Below are positions 1-6,474 of a DNA stretch of 12,445 nucleotides, one piece after another. The notes under the pieces were generated by a model. The model saw nothing but the letters and a program-made list of their open reading frames with translations. It had not been told where the DNA came from and made no database searches. Position 1 is the stretch's first letter. The number at the start of each line of letters is the position of its first letter. Source of the stretch: Citromicrobium sp. (GTDB lineage: Bacteria > Pseudomonadota > Alphaproteobacteria > Sphingomonadales > Sphingomonadaceae). Made by a program: the position numbers and the translations under genes. The stretch covers positions 1 to 12,445 of the forward strand of contig PAVA01000049.1 in the NCBI GenBank assembly GCA_002712945.1. Reading direction: 5' to 3'.

Positions 1-910
1 TCACATCCGAAATGAGGATCGGGTTACGCAGGTCCGGCTTGTCGCTGCCGTATTTCAGCATTGCCTCGGCATAGGGGATGCGTGGGAATTCGCCCGCAGG
101 CGTCACGCTCTTGCCGTCCGCGAACTCCTCGAACACGCCGGCGAGCACCGGCTCGATCGCCTGGAACACATCTTCCTGCGTCACGAAGCTCATCTCGAAG
201 TCGAGCTGGTAGAACTCCGGCGAACGGTCGGCGCGCAAGTCTTCGTCGCGGAAGCACGGCGCGATCTGGAAATAGCGATCGAACCCGGCGACCATCAGCA
301 ACTGCTTGAACATCTGCGGCGCCTGCGGAAGCGCGTAGAAACGGCCCGGATGGAGGCGACTGGGCACGAGGTAGTCGCGTGCGCCTTCGGGGCTGGAAGC
401 GCCCAGGATCGGCGTCTGGAATTCGGAGAAGCCCTGGTCGATCATCCGGCGGCGCAAGGACGTGATGACCTTGTTGCGCAGCATGATGTTCTTGTGAACC
501 CGCTCGCGTCGCAGATCGACGAAGCGGTACTTGAGGCGGATGTCCTCGGGATATTCCTGCTCGCCAGCGACCGGCAGCGGCAGTTCCTCCGCCGCCGACT
601 GCACCGTGGCGGACTTGGCGAAAACCTCGATCGCGCCGGTCGGCAGGTTGGCGTTCTTCGTTTCCTCGGATCGCGCCTTCACCACGCCGTCGATCGTGAT
701 GACGCTTTCGGACTTCAGCGAATCCAGCAGGCCCAGCGCCTCGCTGTCCTCGTCGGCCACGATCTGCGTGATGCCGTAATGGTCGCGCAGGTCGATGAAC
801 AGCACCCCGCCATGGTCGCGCTTGCGATGGACCCAACCCGAAAGGCGAACGTCCTCGCCAACATCGCTTTCGCGAAGCTGTGCGCAATTATGGGTGCGGT
901 AGGCATGCAT
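1..910 (-). CDS. aspS: Aspartyl-tRNA synthetase, N-terminal 303 residues (3' end outside window)
   Basis: Class II aminoacyl-tRNA synthetase that charges tRNA with aspartate in the cytoplasm. Translation on the minus strand from the ATG at 910-908 is open to the window edge. The start fits the family, beginning MHAYRTHNC. Residues about 20-105 form the OB-fold anticodon-binding domain, with [11 protein letters not shown] at 25-35. The class II core follows, with motif 2 at F220-R-D-E-D-L-R-A-D-R and then [13 protein letters not shown]. The window ends in a DKPDLRNPI segment near residue 300, so roughly half the usual 590 residues is present. The His in RDHGG (H33) is the residue typical of non-discriminating AspRS, which also charges tRNA-Asn for GatCAB; discriminating enzymes such as E. 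coli AspRS have Leu there. That is knowledge recalled from the family; the partner GatCAB is not in view. The gene is divergent from rnd across 184 bp. Confidence 0.97.
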   Translation of the reverse strand, partial: MHAYRTHNCAQLRESDVGEDVRLSGWVHRKRDHGGVLFIDLRDHYGITQIVADEDSEALGLLDSLKSESVITIDGVVKARSEETKNANLPTGAIEVFAKSATVQSAAEELPLPVAGEQEYPEDIRLKYRFVDLRRERVHKNIMLRNKVITSLRRRMIDQGFSEFQTPILGASSPEGARDYLVPSRLHPGRFYALPQAPQMFKQLLMVAGFDRYFQIAPCFRDEDLRADRSPEFYQLDFEMSFVTQEDVFQAIEPVLAGVFEEFADGKSVTPAGEFPRIPYAEAMLKYGSDKPDLRNPILISDV

Positions 911-1007
911 CGTGGAAACTTTCCGGTTCGGGGATTAAGGCGCGTGGGGCGTGGCCGCGACATGTCGGCAAAAGCCCGAGGTTCCGCGCGCGCTAACAGG
1001 CGATAGG

Positions 1008-1026
1008 CCCGCTTTTGTCAAGCGGG
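1008..1026. repeat. Perfect 7-bp hairpin between aspS and rnd
   Basis: CCCGCTT (1008-1014) and AAGCGGG (1020-1026) are exact reverse complements around the loop TTGTC. It lies in the 184 bp divergent spacer between aspS and rnd, about 70 bp before the rnd start. It could be an operator or a 5'-leader structure. It lacks a following T tract, so it is not a normal terminator. The function is unknown. Confidence 0.4.
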
Positions 1027-1060
1027 GCGCGCTTCGCAACAAGGGGGCCACACGGCCCGA

Positions 1061-1076
1061 GGGCGGTACTCCGCCC
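1061..1076 (+). repeat. GC-rich hairpin in the rnd leader
   Basis: GGGCGG (1061-1066) and CCGCCC (1071-1076) pair perfectly around the tetraloop TACT. The 3' arm ends 18 nt before the rnd ATG, just upstream of the expected ribosome-binding region (AGGGA at 1080-1084). If transcribed with rnd it would be a stable 5'-UTR stem that might affect translation or mRNA stability. This is inferred from the sequence alone. Confidence 0.35.
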
Positions 1077-1094
1077 GGCAGGGAAAGACGAGAG

Positions 1095-2270
1095 ATGAAA
1101 ATCCACGACCTTATCACCACCACCGACAAGCTGGCCGATCTGTGCGAACGCCTGGGCAAGGGCGACTTCGTCTGCGTCGATACCGAGTTCATGCGCGAAA
1201 ACACCTATTGGCCCGAACTCTGCCTGATCCAGATCGGCGACGAGGAAGAGGCCGCGGCCATCGATCCGCTGGCCAAGGGGATCGATCTCACCCCGCTGCT
1301 CGACCTGCTGACCGAGAACGAGGACGTGCTGAAGGTCTTCCACGCAGGCGGGCAGGATGTCGAAATCTTCTACAACCTCACCGGCAAGACGCCGCACCCG
1401 ATCTTCGACACGCAGATAGCGATGATGGCGATCAGCCAGTCCGAACAGATCGGCTATGCCAATCTGGTCGAGTCCTGGCTCGGCATCAGCGTGGACAAGG
1501 GCGCGCGCTTCACCGACTGGAGCCGCCGCCCGCTGACCGACCGCCAGCTGGAATATGCGATCGGCGACGTGACCCATCTGGCGAAGATTTTCCCCAAGAT
1601 CCTCAAGAAGCTGATGAAGACCGGGCGCGGCGCATGGCTCAATGCCGAGATGGAAAAGCTCGCCGACCCGGAAAACTACGCCATCGATCCGGGCAAGTCG
1701 TGGAAGCGCATCCGCGCGCAGGGGCGCAATCCGCAGGTGCTCGGGCGGCTGAAGGCCATCGCCGCCTGGCGCGAGGGCGAGGCGCAGCACAAGGATATCC
1801 CGCGCGGCCGTATCATGCGCGACGAAACGCTCGCCGATATTGCCGCGCATCCGCCGAAGAAGCAGGCCGACCTTGCCAAGGTGCGCGGGCTGTCGAATGC
1901 GTGGAAAGACAACGAGATCGGCCATCGGCTGATGGAGGTGCTGGAGGAAGCCGAACCGCTCCCCTCCTCCGAAATGCCCGAGCGCAGTAGTCGCGGCGCA
2001 CCGCTGGGCAAGGAAGGCGCGCTGGTCGCGGACCTGCTCAAGCTGCTGCTGAAAATCCGTGCGCGCGAGATCGACGTTGCTCCGCGCCTGCTGACCCGGT
2101 CGGACGAGCTCGAACAGCTCGCGGCGGGCGTGCGCGATCTGCCGATCCTCAACGGATGGCGGCGCGAAGTCTTTGGCAGCGATGCGCTGGATCTGGTCGA
2201 GGGCAAGCTCGCCTTCGCGGTCGAGAAGGGCAGGCTGAAGATGACGCATATCGACGAGGTGGAAGGTTGA
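1095..2270 (+). CDS. rnd: Ribonuclease D
   Basis: 3'-to-5' exoribonuclease of the DEDDy family that trims tRNA and other stable RNA precursors in the cytoplasm. The 391-residue product has all three exonuclease motifs: D29-T-E31 (Exo I), D88 in HAGGQDVEIF (Exo II), and Y154 with D158 in YAIGDVTHL (Exo III, with the Tyr that defines DEDDy). An HRDC domain follows at about residues 205-290, including ILRGRIM-like sequence PRGRIMRDETL. The remaining C-terminal part fits the usual second helical domain, and the length is normal for RNase D. I chose the ATG at 1095 because MKIHDLITTTD begins just before the exonuclease fold; the frame stays open upstream to a GTG at 951, but that extension does not look like family sequence. 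The Shine-Dalgarno is weak. It is followed 125 bp later by oxyR on the same strand, with a palindromic repeat between them. Confidence 0.96.
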   Translation: MKIHDLITTTDKLADLCERLGKGDFVCVDTEFMRENTYWPELCLIQIGDEEEAAAIDPLAKGIDLTPLLDLLTENEDVLKVFHAGGQDVEIFYNLTGKTPHPIFDTQIAMMAISQSEQIGYANLVESWLGISVDKGARFTDWSRRPLTDRQLEYAIGDVTHLAKIFPKILKKLMKTGRGAWLNAEMEKLADPENYAIDPGKSWKRIRAQGRNPQVLGRLKAIAAWREGEAQHKDIPRGRIMRDETLADIAAHPPKKQADLAKVRGLSNAWKDNEIGHRLMEVLEEAEPLPSSEMPERSSRGAPLGKEGALVADLLKLLLKIRAREIDVAPRLLTRSDELEQLAAGVRDLPILNGWRREVFGSDALDLVEGKLAFAVEKGRLKMTHIDEVEG

Positions 2271-2294
2271 GAAATTCACGTCCCAACCCCTCAT

Positions 2295-2370
2295 CCTGAG
2301 CTTGTCGAGGGATTGCATTTTCTTCTAGCGCCGACCCCGAAAGGAAGGACAGCCCTTCGACAGGCTCAGG
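2295..2370. repeat. REP-like imperfect inverted repeat between rnd and oxyR
   Basis: The left arm at 2295-2311 reads CCTGAGCTTGTCGAGGG. The right arm at 2353-2370, reverse-complemented, reads CCTGAGCCTGTCGAAGGG. The arms differ by one substitution and one inserted base, with about 41 bp between them. This CTTCGACA-GGCTCAGG type of palindrome is, to my knowledge, a dispersed extragenic repeat in many sphingomonad genomes. Translated fragments such as PEPVEGLS from such repeats are common in spurious ORFs. Here it fills most of the 125 bp gap, so it may act as a transcript-end structure for rnd or sit within the oxyR leader. Only one copy is seen in this window. Confidence 0.75.
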
Positions 2371-2395
2371 GCGAGCGGGTCTGGGGCGAACCACA

Positions 2396-3292
2396 ATGAG
2401 CACATACCTGCCGACCATCCGCCAGCTGCAATATCTCGTCGCGCTGCACGAGCACGGCCATTTCGGACGCGCGGCCGATGCCAGCTTCGTTTCGCAGTCG
2501 ACCCTTTCGGCGGGCATTCGCGAGCTGGAAACGCTTCTCGGCGTGACCCTAGTGGAGCGCAGCCGCCGCGTGGTCCGCTTCACCCCGCTGGGGCATCAGG
2601 TGGTGGAGAAGGCGCACGCGCTTCTGCGGCAGGCGGAAGACCTGTCGGACCTGGTGCGCGCGGCGGGCCAGCCGCTGACAGGCACCTTGCGGATGAGCGT
2701 GATCCCCACGATCGCCCCGTTCATGCTGCCGCGCATCCTCCCGCGCCTGCGCAAGGAACGGCCCGATCTGGAGCTCTTCCTGCGCGAGGAGACGAGCAGC
2801 GATGCTGTCGAATCGCTCCACCACGGGCGGGTCGACTGCGTGCTGCTGGCACTGCCCTTCCCCACCGGCGAGGTCGAACAGGCGATCATCGGGGAAGACC
2901 GGTTCTTCGTCGCCTATCCCGGTGACGAGCCACGCGAACTGCCGGAAGAGATCCGCCCCTCGATGATCGAAGACGGACGGCTGCTGCTGCTCGAAGACGG
3001 GCACTGCCTGAAGGAGCATGCGCTGGCCGCCTGCACCCGGCCCGAACTGCGCGCCGCCACCACCATGATCGGCACGAGCCTGCACACGCTGGTTCAAATG
3101 GTCGACAATGGCCTGGGGGTCACGATGCTGCCCGAAATGGCACTGGAGGCGGGCATCCTCAAAGGCACGAACGTAATCGCACGCCCACTCGACTCGCCGG
3201 CTGCCACGCGCGACATCGCCTTGATCTGGCGCAAGAATTCCCCGCGCGAAAACGACTTCAAACTGCTCGCCGAAGAATTGCGCGCGGGCTGA
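2396..3292 (+). CDS. oxyR: Peroxide-sensing LysR-type regulator OxyR
   Basis: LysR-family transcription factor of 298 residues that senses hydrogen peroxide and switches on antioxidant genes. The N-terminal winged helix-turn-helix spans about residues 7-66 (RQLQYLVALHEHGHFGRAAD, then SQSTLSAGIRELE), followed by a linker helix and the two-lobed sensor domain from about residue 95. The OxyR hallmark is present: LLLEDGHC204LKEHALAAC213, where the two cysteines are nine residues apart, as are Cys199 and Cys208 in E. coli. This supports a reversible disulfide switch and separates it from generic LysR proteins. The C-terminal GLGVTMLPEMAL segment also matches OxyR. No katG, ahpC or dps lies beside it, so its targets would be elsewhere. 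The ATG at 2396 has only a weak Shine-Dalgarno (GGGGCG, 2383-2388), but MSTYLPTIRQLQYL fits the family start. Confidence 0.93.
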   Translation: MSTYLPTIRQLQYLVALHEHGHFGRAADASFVSQSTLSAGIRELETLLGVTLVERSRRVVRFTPLGHQVVEKAHALLRQAEDLSDLVRAAGQPLTGTLRMSVIPTIAPFMLPRILPRLRKERPDLELFLREETSSDAVESLHHGRVDCVLLALPFPTGEVEQAIIGEDRFFVAYPGDEPRELPEEIRPSMIEDGRLLLLEDGHCLKEHALAACTRPELRAATTMIGTSLHTLVQMVDNGLGVTMLPEMALEAGILKGTNVIARPLDSPAATRDIALIWRKNSPRENDFKLLAEELRAG

Positions 3293-3491
3293 GACAGCCC
3301 CGAACGCGCGCGCCGAAACAAAAAAATCTCGAAAAACCGCGACAAAACCCGTCTCCTTATGGCACATAGCATGGGCCGATGACGAGGTTCATCCGAAACA
3401 ATGCTGCGCAAAAGGGGCCGCGCGACAGCACAAGTTGCAGAAATCACGATCATTTCATTACGAGCCGGAGCAAAACGGGGGGACGTACGGG

Positions 3492-4466
3492 ATGACAGCG
3501 ATGTGGAAGGATACGGGCGCAAGGAGTGCGGTGGCGCCCAGGATCAGCCCACGCTGGATCGACGAGGAAGCCCCCCGAAACGTGATCGGCGATCTTGCCG
3601 CGCGCCCCAGGCTCCACCCCCATGTCATCACCTTCGCGAACGAGAAGGGCGGCGTCGGCAAGTCCACCCTCGCCTTCCATGTCGCCATCGCGCTGGCCCA
3701 TGCCGGGCAGCGGGTGCTCGCGATCGACCTCGACCGGCGCCAGCGCACGCTCGAGCGCGGGCTGAGCTATCGCGAGGGCACCGCGCGCAATCTCGACGTC
3801 GCGTTGCCATCGCCGCAATATTCGGTGCTGGACCAGCCGAGCACGGCGATGCTCTTCCAGACGATCAACCGGCTCGGCGGGGGTGGCGGCTTCGTGATCC
3901 TGGACGCAGCGGGAGCGGACTCGCCGATCTTCCGCCGGGTGGTCGCGCTTGCCGATACGCTGATTACGCCGGTCAACGCCTCGTTTCTCGATCTCGAGCT
4001 GCTGGGCCGCCTCAACCCGGTCAGCGGCGTGCCTGAGACGCCCGGCTGCTTCGGACAGACCGTATCCGCGCTGAGGGAGGAAAAGCTCTCCCGCGAGATG
4101 GGGCGGATCGAATGGATCGTGGTGAAGAACCGCGTCCGCGCTGCAGAAAAGCGGCACATCGGGCGGGTCGACGATGCGCTGGAACGCCTTTCCGTCAGGC
4201 ACGATTTCCGGATCGGCCAGGGCCTGAGCGAGCGGGTTGCCTTCCGCGAACTGTTCCAGTTCGGCCTGACCCATCTCGATCTCGAGCTGCTCCCGGACAT
4301 GATCCGGCCACAGGATTCGAGCCGCAAGGAAGTATCGGCACTGATCGCGGACCTGGGGCTGAAAATCGAGCCGCGCGAATCGGGCGGCGAATCGACCCGC
4401 CGCGGCGCGCACGTGCTCAGGCAGACGCGACAGGATTTCCGTGCTGCCCTCAACGCCGCGCTCTAG
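3492..4466 (+). CDS. mipZ: MipZ-family division-plane positioning ATPase (ParA/MinD superfamily)
   Basis: P-loop ATPase that in Caulobacter binds ParB near the origin and inhibits FtsZ assembly near the poles, placing the division site at midcell. The 324-residue product has the deviant Walker A NEKGGVGKST at 50-59 with signature Lys52, the DLDRRQRT motif from D79 that is characteristic of MipZ, and Walker B FVILDAAGADS at 134-144. Later blocks IEWIVVKNR, DFRIGQGLSERV and FRELFQFGLTHLDL match MipZ rather than plasmid ParA. K52, G53 and D81 align by eye with the Caulobacter residues K13, G14 and D42. I chose the ATG at 3492, preceded by a GGGGGG tract about 8 nt away; the frame also opens from a TTG at 3435. 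Compared with Caulobacter MipZ (about 270 residues) it has about 40 extra N-terminal residues and a basic C-terminal tail of about 30. It converges on the next gene with a 24 bp gap. Confidence 0.9.
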   Translation: MTAMWKDTGARSAVAPRISPRWIDEEAPRNVIGDLAARPRLHPHVITFANEKGGVGKSTLAFHVAIALAHAGQRVLAIDLDRRQRTLERGLSYREGTARNLDVALPSPQYSVLDQPSTAMLFQTINRLGGGGGFVILDAAGADSPIFRRVVALADTLITPVNASFLDLELLGRLNPVSGVPETPGCFGQTVSALREEKLSREMGRIEWIVVKNRVRAAEKRHIGRVDDALERLSVRHDFRIGQGLSERVAFRELFQFGLTHLDLELLPDMIRPQDSSRKEVSALIADLGLKIEPRESGGESTRRGAHVLRQTRQDFRAALNAAL

Positions 4467-4490
4467 CGCTGCGACCGAGCCGGGACGAAC

Positions 4491-5636
4491 CTAGGCAGCC
4501 ATGTCCGTGACATCGGCCAGCCTGATCTGGTTGCGGCCACCTTCCTTGGCGCGATAAAGCGCCTCGTCCGCAGCGGCCAGAGCCTCGCGCGGGTCTTCGT
4601 ATTGCGCAACATCGGCGATCCCGCCGGAGAACGTGACGATGCCGAAGGGTTTGCGGGTCCGGCGATTGATCATCCGGCGCTGGGCCAGCTCCTCGCGCAC
4701 GCCATCCAGCTTCGCGAAGGCGTCGCCGGGCGCCACCCCGCGACACAGCATCACGAATTCCTCGCCCCCGTGTCGGGCGATGTAGCAATTCTCGTGGCAC
4801 GCGGCGGTCAGCGTTTCGGCGATGGCCTTCAGGATCCGGTCGCCCGCCTCGTGGCCGTGCGTGTCGTTGATCGCCTTGAAGCGGTCGATATCGCAGAAGG
4901 CCACGCTGAGCGGCTCCCCGGCAGCCAGCGCCTCCTGATGGCTGGCGAGCAATATGCGCTCGAACGCGCGCCTGTTGGGCAGGCCCGTGAGATAGTCGAC
5001 CTCGGCATCGCGGCGCGCGCGGTCCAGATTTTCCCGCAACTGGGCCGTTTCGCGCTCGCTGGCGCGCAGTTCTTCCTCGGTCTGGCGCGAGCGGGCGAGC
5101 ATCGCCTTGGCGAAGTCGGCCAGCCCGGCGATCACGTCCTCGGTCCCCGGAAAGGCGGTGAGATCATCCACCTGCCGCTCCAGTTCGTCGCCATATTGCG
5201 AGGTGACGCGGCGCACGGTTCGTGTCGCGCGGGACAATTCGTCGATCCCCAGTTCCAGCTTGTCCGCGAGCTGGCGGACCGCCTTGTCCTCGCCGCGCGG
5301 ATCGCCCCCGGCCGCCTCTTCCAGCCATTCGCCGGTGATCGGAAGGCCGTCGCGCGCGCGCTCCTCGAGACGGCGCGAAAGGTCCGGATTGGAGCCCGTG
5401 CACGCCTCGAAGGCGGTCATCAGGGTGAAAGGGGTGATGTCCAGCTCGTTCCCGAGGAGGAAGCCACGGATGTTGTTCAGCTGGCGACGGCGGAACCGGG
5501 CAGCGGCCCGGGGCGAGGCGGATGGCGAAGCATCGTTCGCATTGCTTGCCTGCAGCGAAACGCCGCGCAGAAAACCCATCCTGTGCAGGATGGACCCGCT
5601 CCTCGCCTCTGCTTGTTCTGCCGGTCTCGTCGCCAT
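4491..5636 (-). CDS. Soluble GGDEF-domain diguanylate cyclase
   Basis: Makes cyclic di-GMP from two GTP. The 381-residue protein has no membrane segment. Residues 1-45 are low-complexity and Ala/Ser/Arg-rich. Residues about 46-165 form a helical region I do not recognise (FLLGNELDITPFTLMTAFEA, then ITGEWLEEAAGG). A charged segment at about 170-215 (EEELRASERETAQLRENLDR) looks like a coiled coil that would dimerise the enzyme. The GGDEF domain starts at DYLTGLPNRRAFE, contains DIDRFKAINDTHGHEAGD, and carries the active-site loop GGEEF at 290-294, so activity is expected. The RxxD inhibitory site that normally precedes the loop is HENC here, so canonical product inhibition is unlikely. The start at 5636 has a GGGG only 2 nt away; an alternative is Met20. 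pgsA lies 137 bp upstream on the same strand. Confidence 0.92.
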   Translation of the reverse strand: MATRPAEQAEARSGSILHRMGFLRGVSLQASNANDASPSASPRAAARFRRRQLNNIRGFLLGNELDITPFTLMTAFEACTGSNPDLSRRLEERARDGLPITGEWLEEAAGGDPRGEDKAVRQLADKLELGIDELSRATRTVRRVTSQYGDELERQVDDLTAFPGTEDVIAGLADFAKAMLARSRQTEEELRASERETAQLRENLDRARRDAEVDYLTGLPNRRAFERILLASHQEALAAGEPLSVAFCDIDRFKAINDTHGHEAGDRILKAIAETLTAACHENCYIARHGGEEFVMLCRGVAPGDAFAKLDGVREELAQRRMINRRTRKPFGIVTFSGGIADVAQYEDPREALAAADEALYRAKEGGRNQIRLADVTDMAA

Positions 5637-5705
5637 GGCCCCTACTAGGCCGCAGAATCTTTATTCACTGATAAAAAGGCGAAGAATATTTTTCACTATT
5701 CTACG

Positions 5706-5720
5706 CTGCGGAACCCGCAG
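5706..5720 (-). repeat. Short perfect hairpin downstream of pgsA
   Basis: CTGCGG (5706-5711) and CCGCAG (5715-5720) pair perfectly around a 3-nt loop, AAC. It lies just upstream of an AT-rich stretch (5657-5703) that probably carries the promoter of the diguanylate cyclase gene. There is no T tract after it in either direction, so its role may be regulatory or as part of the pgsA 3' end. Confidence 0.35.
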
Positions 5721-5747
5721 GAAAATTTCGCCGGCCTCGCGCGCCGG
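5721..5747 (-). terminator. pgsA: Possible weak terminator after pgsA
   Basis: In the pgsA direction, CCGGC (5747-5743) and GCCGG (5735-5731) can form a 5-bp GC stem with a 7-nt loop, followed within 5 nt by AAATTTTCC, which holds a run of four T. It begins 27 bp after the pgsA stop codon. The stem is short and the T tract modest, so this is only a candidate; read-through into the downstream cyclase gene remains possible. Confidence 0.35.
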
Positions 5748-5773
5748 ACACAGGCGGACGCCCCTTCCCCCGG

Positions 5774-6343
5774 TCAGGTGTCCATGTGCTTCAGCCCGAC
5801 CCGCAGATAGCCATACCCGGTCATGCAGGTGAGGATTGCGGCAAGCCACAGGGAGACAAGCCCGATCCACCGGATCGGCCCGATCTCCGGCAGGGCACCC
5901 GACAGGATCAGTAGGCCGAGCGCGATCATCTGGAGCGTCGTTTTCCACTTGGCGAGCCGGCTGACGGGCACCGACACCTGAATTCCGCCCAGAAATTCGC
6001 GCAGGCCCGAGACGATGATCTCACGCATCAGGATGATGAGGCCCGCGATCACGTGGGCATCGCCCACGAGGGGGCCGGTCAGCCCGCCCTTGGCAGTGAG
6101 GATCAGGATCACCGCCGCGACCATGATCTTGTCCGCAATGGGATCGAGAAACTGCCCGAGCTTGGAGACCGTACCTTTCGACCGCGCCAGCAGCCCGTCG
6201 AAATAGTCGGTTATCGCCGCTGCGCAGTAAAGCACCAGGCCGATCGCATAGCCCATCTGCCATTCCGGCCACCACAGGAAAAGAACCAGCAGGGGCACCG
6301 CGAAAATGCGCGAAAGCGTGAGGATGTTGGGGAGAGTCAGCAT
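5774..6343 (-). CDS. pgsA: CDP-diacylglycerol--glycerol-3-phosphate 3-phosphatidyltransferase
   Basis: Inner-membrane enzyme that joins CDP-diacylglycerol and glycerol 3-phosphate to give phosphatidylglycerophosphate, the committed step to phosphatidylglycerol and cardiolipin. The 189-residue protein has the complete CDP-alcohol phosphotransferase signature: D46-x2-D49-G50-x2-A53-R54-x8-G63-x3-D67-x3-D71. The Asp residues bind the metal ions. The start MLTLPNILTLSRIFAVPLL is typical of PgsA, and several hydrophobic helices are visible (about 13-25, 31-45, 75-85, 97-110, 135-150, 157-175). The length matches the family. PgsA is preferred over phosphatidylserine or cardiolipin synthase by its size and N-terminus. 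It is divergent from the lplT-like gene across 131 bp, so the two phospholipid genes may share control. Confidence 0.95.
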   Translation of the reverse strand: MLTLPNILTLSRIFAVPLLVLFLWWPEWQMGYAIGLVLYCAAAITDYFDGLLARSKGTVSKLGQFLDPIADKIMVAAVILILTAKGGLTGPLVGDAHVIAGLIILMREIIVSGLREFLGGIQVSVPVSRLAKWKTTLQMIALGLLILSGALPEIGPIRWIGLVSLWLAAILTCMTGYGYLRVGLKHMDT

Positions 6344-6382
6344 TTTGTCAGGAATGCGCGTAGACCACCTCGGGTCCGAGAA

Positions 6383-6401
6383 AAAGGGCCATGCGCCCTT
6401 T
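6383..6401. promoter_or_regulatory. Perfect inverted repeat in the pgsA-lplT divergent spacer
   Basis: AAAGGGC (6383-6389) and GCCCTTT (6395-6401) are exact reverse complements around CATGC. The site is 39 bp before the pgsA start and 73 bp before the lplT start, in a spacer that must hold both promoters. It could be a dimeric repressor operator or an RNA hairpin in a leader. No matching regulator family is apparent from the sequence. Confidence 0.4.
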
Positions 6402-6474
6402 GCGTGGAATGGCAGGCTGCTTTATCGGGGCGCAAATATCGGCGCGGGTGCTCCCTGCGCACCGGAGCGAATTT

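Noticed and set aside
24..887. 287-residue minus-strand open frame within aspS
   Set aside because: It is a different frame from the AspRS reading, is Arg/Gly-rich, and carries no motifs.
981..985. GGAAC on the minus strand upstream of aspS, as a possible EcfG -35
   Set aside because: No CGTT or near match occurs 16-17 bases downstream.
993..2318. 441-residue open frame antisense to rnd
   Set aside because: It mirrors the codon pattern of RNase D, has no recognisable motif, and the sense frame has all DEDDy and HRDC motifs.
3286..3300. Hairpin GGGCT-GAGAC-AGCCC overlapping the oxyR stop codon
   Set aside because: The stem has only five pairs and no T tract follows on the plus strand, so it is not a convincing terminator.
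3435..3463. TTGCAG-N17-TTACGA as a sigma-70 promoter for mipZ
   Set aside because: The -10 match is poor. A promoter must lie in 3293-3491, but this sequence does not single it out.
4467..4490. Possible terminator between the convergent mipZ and cyclase genes
   Set aside because: The 24 bp gap contains no stem with a T tract in either direction.
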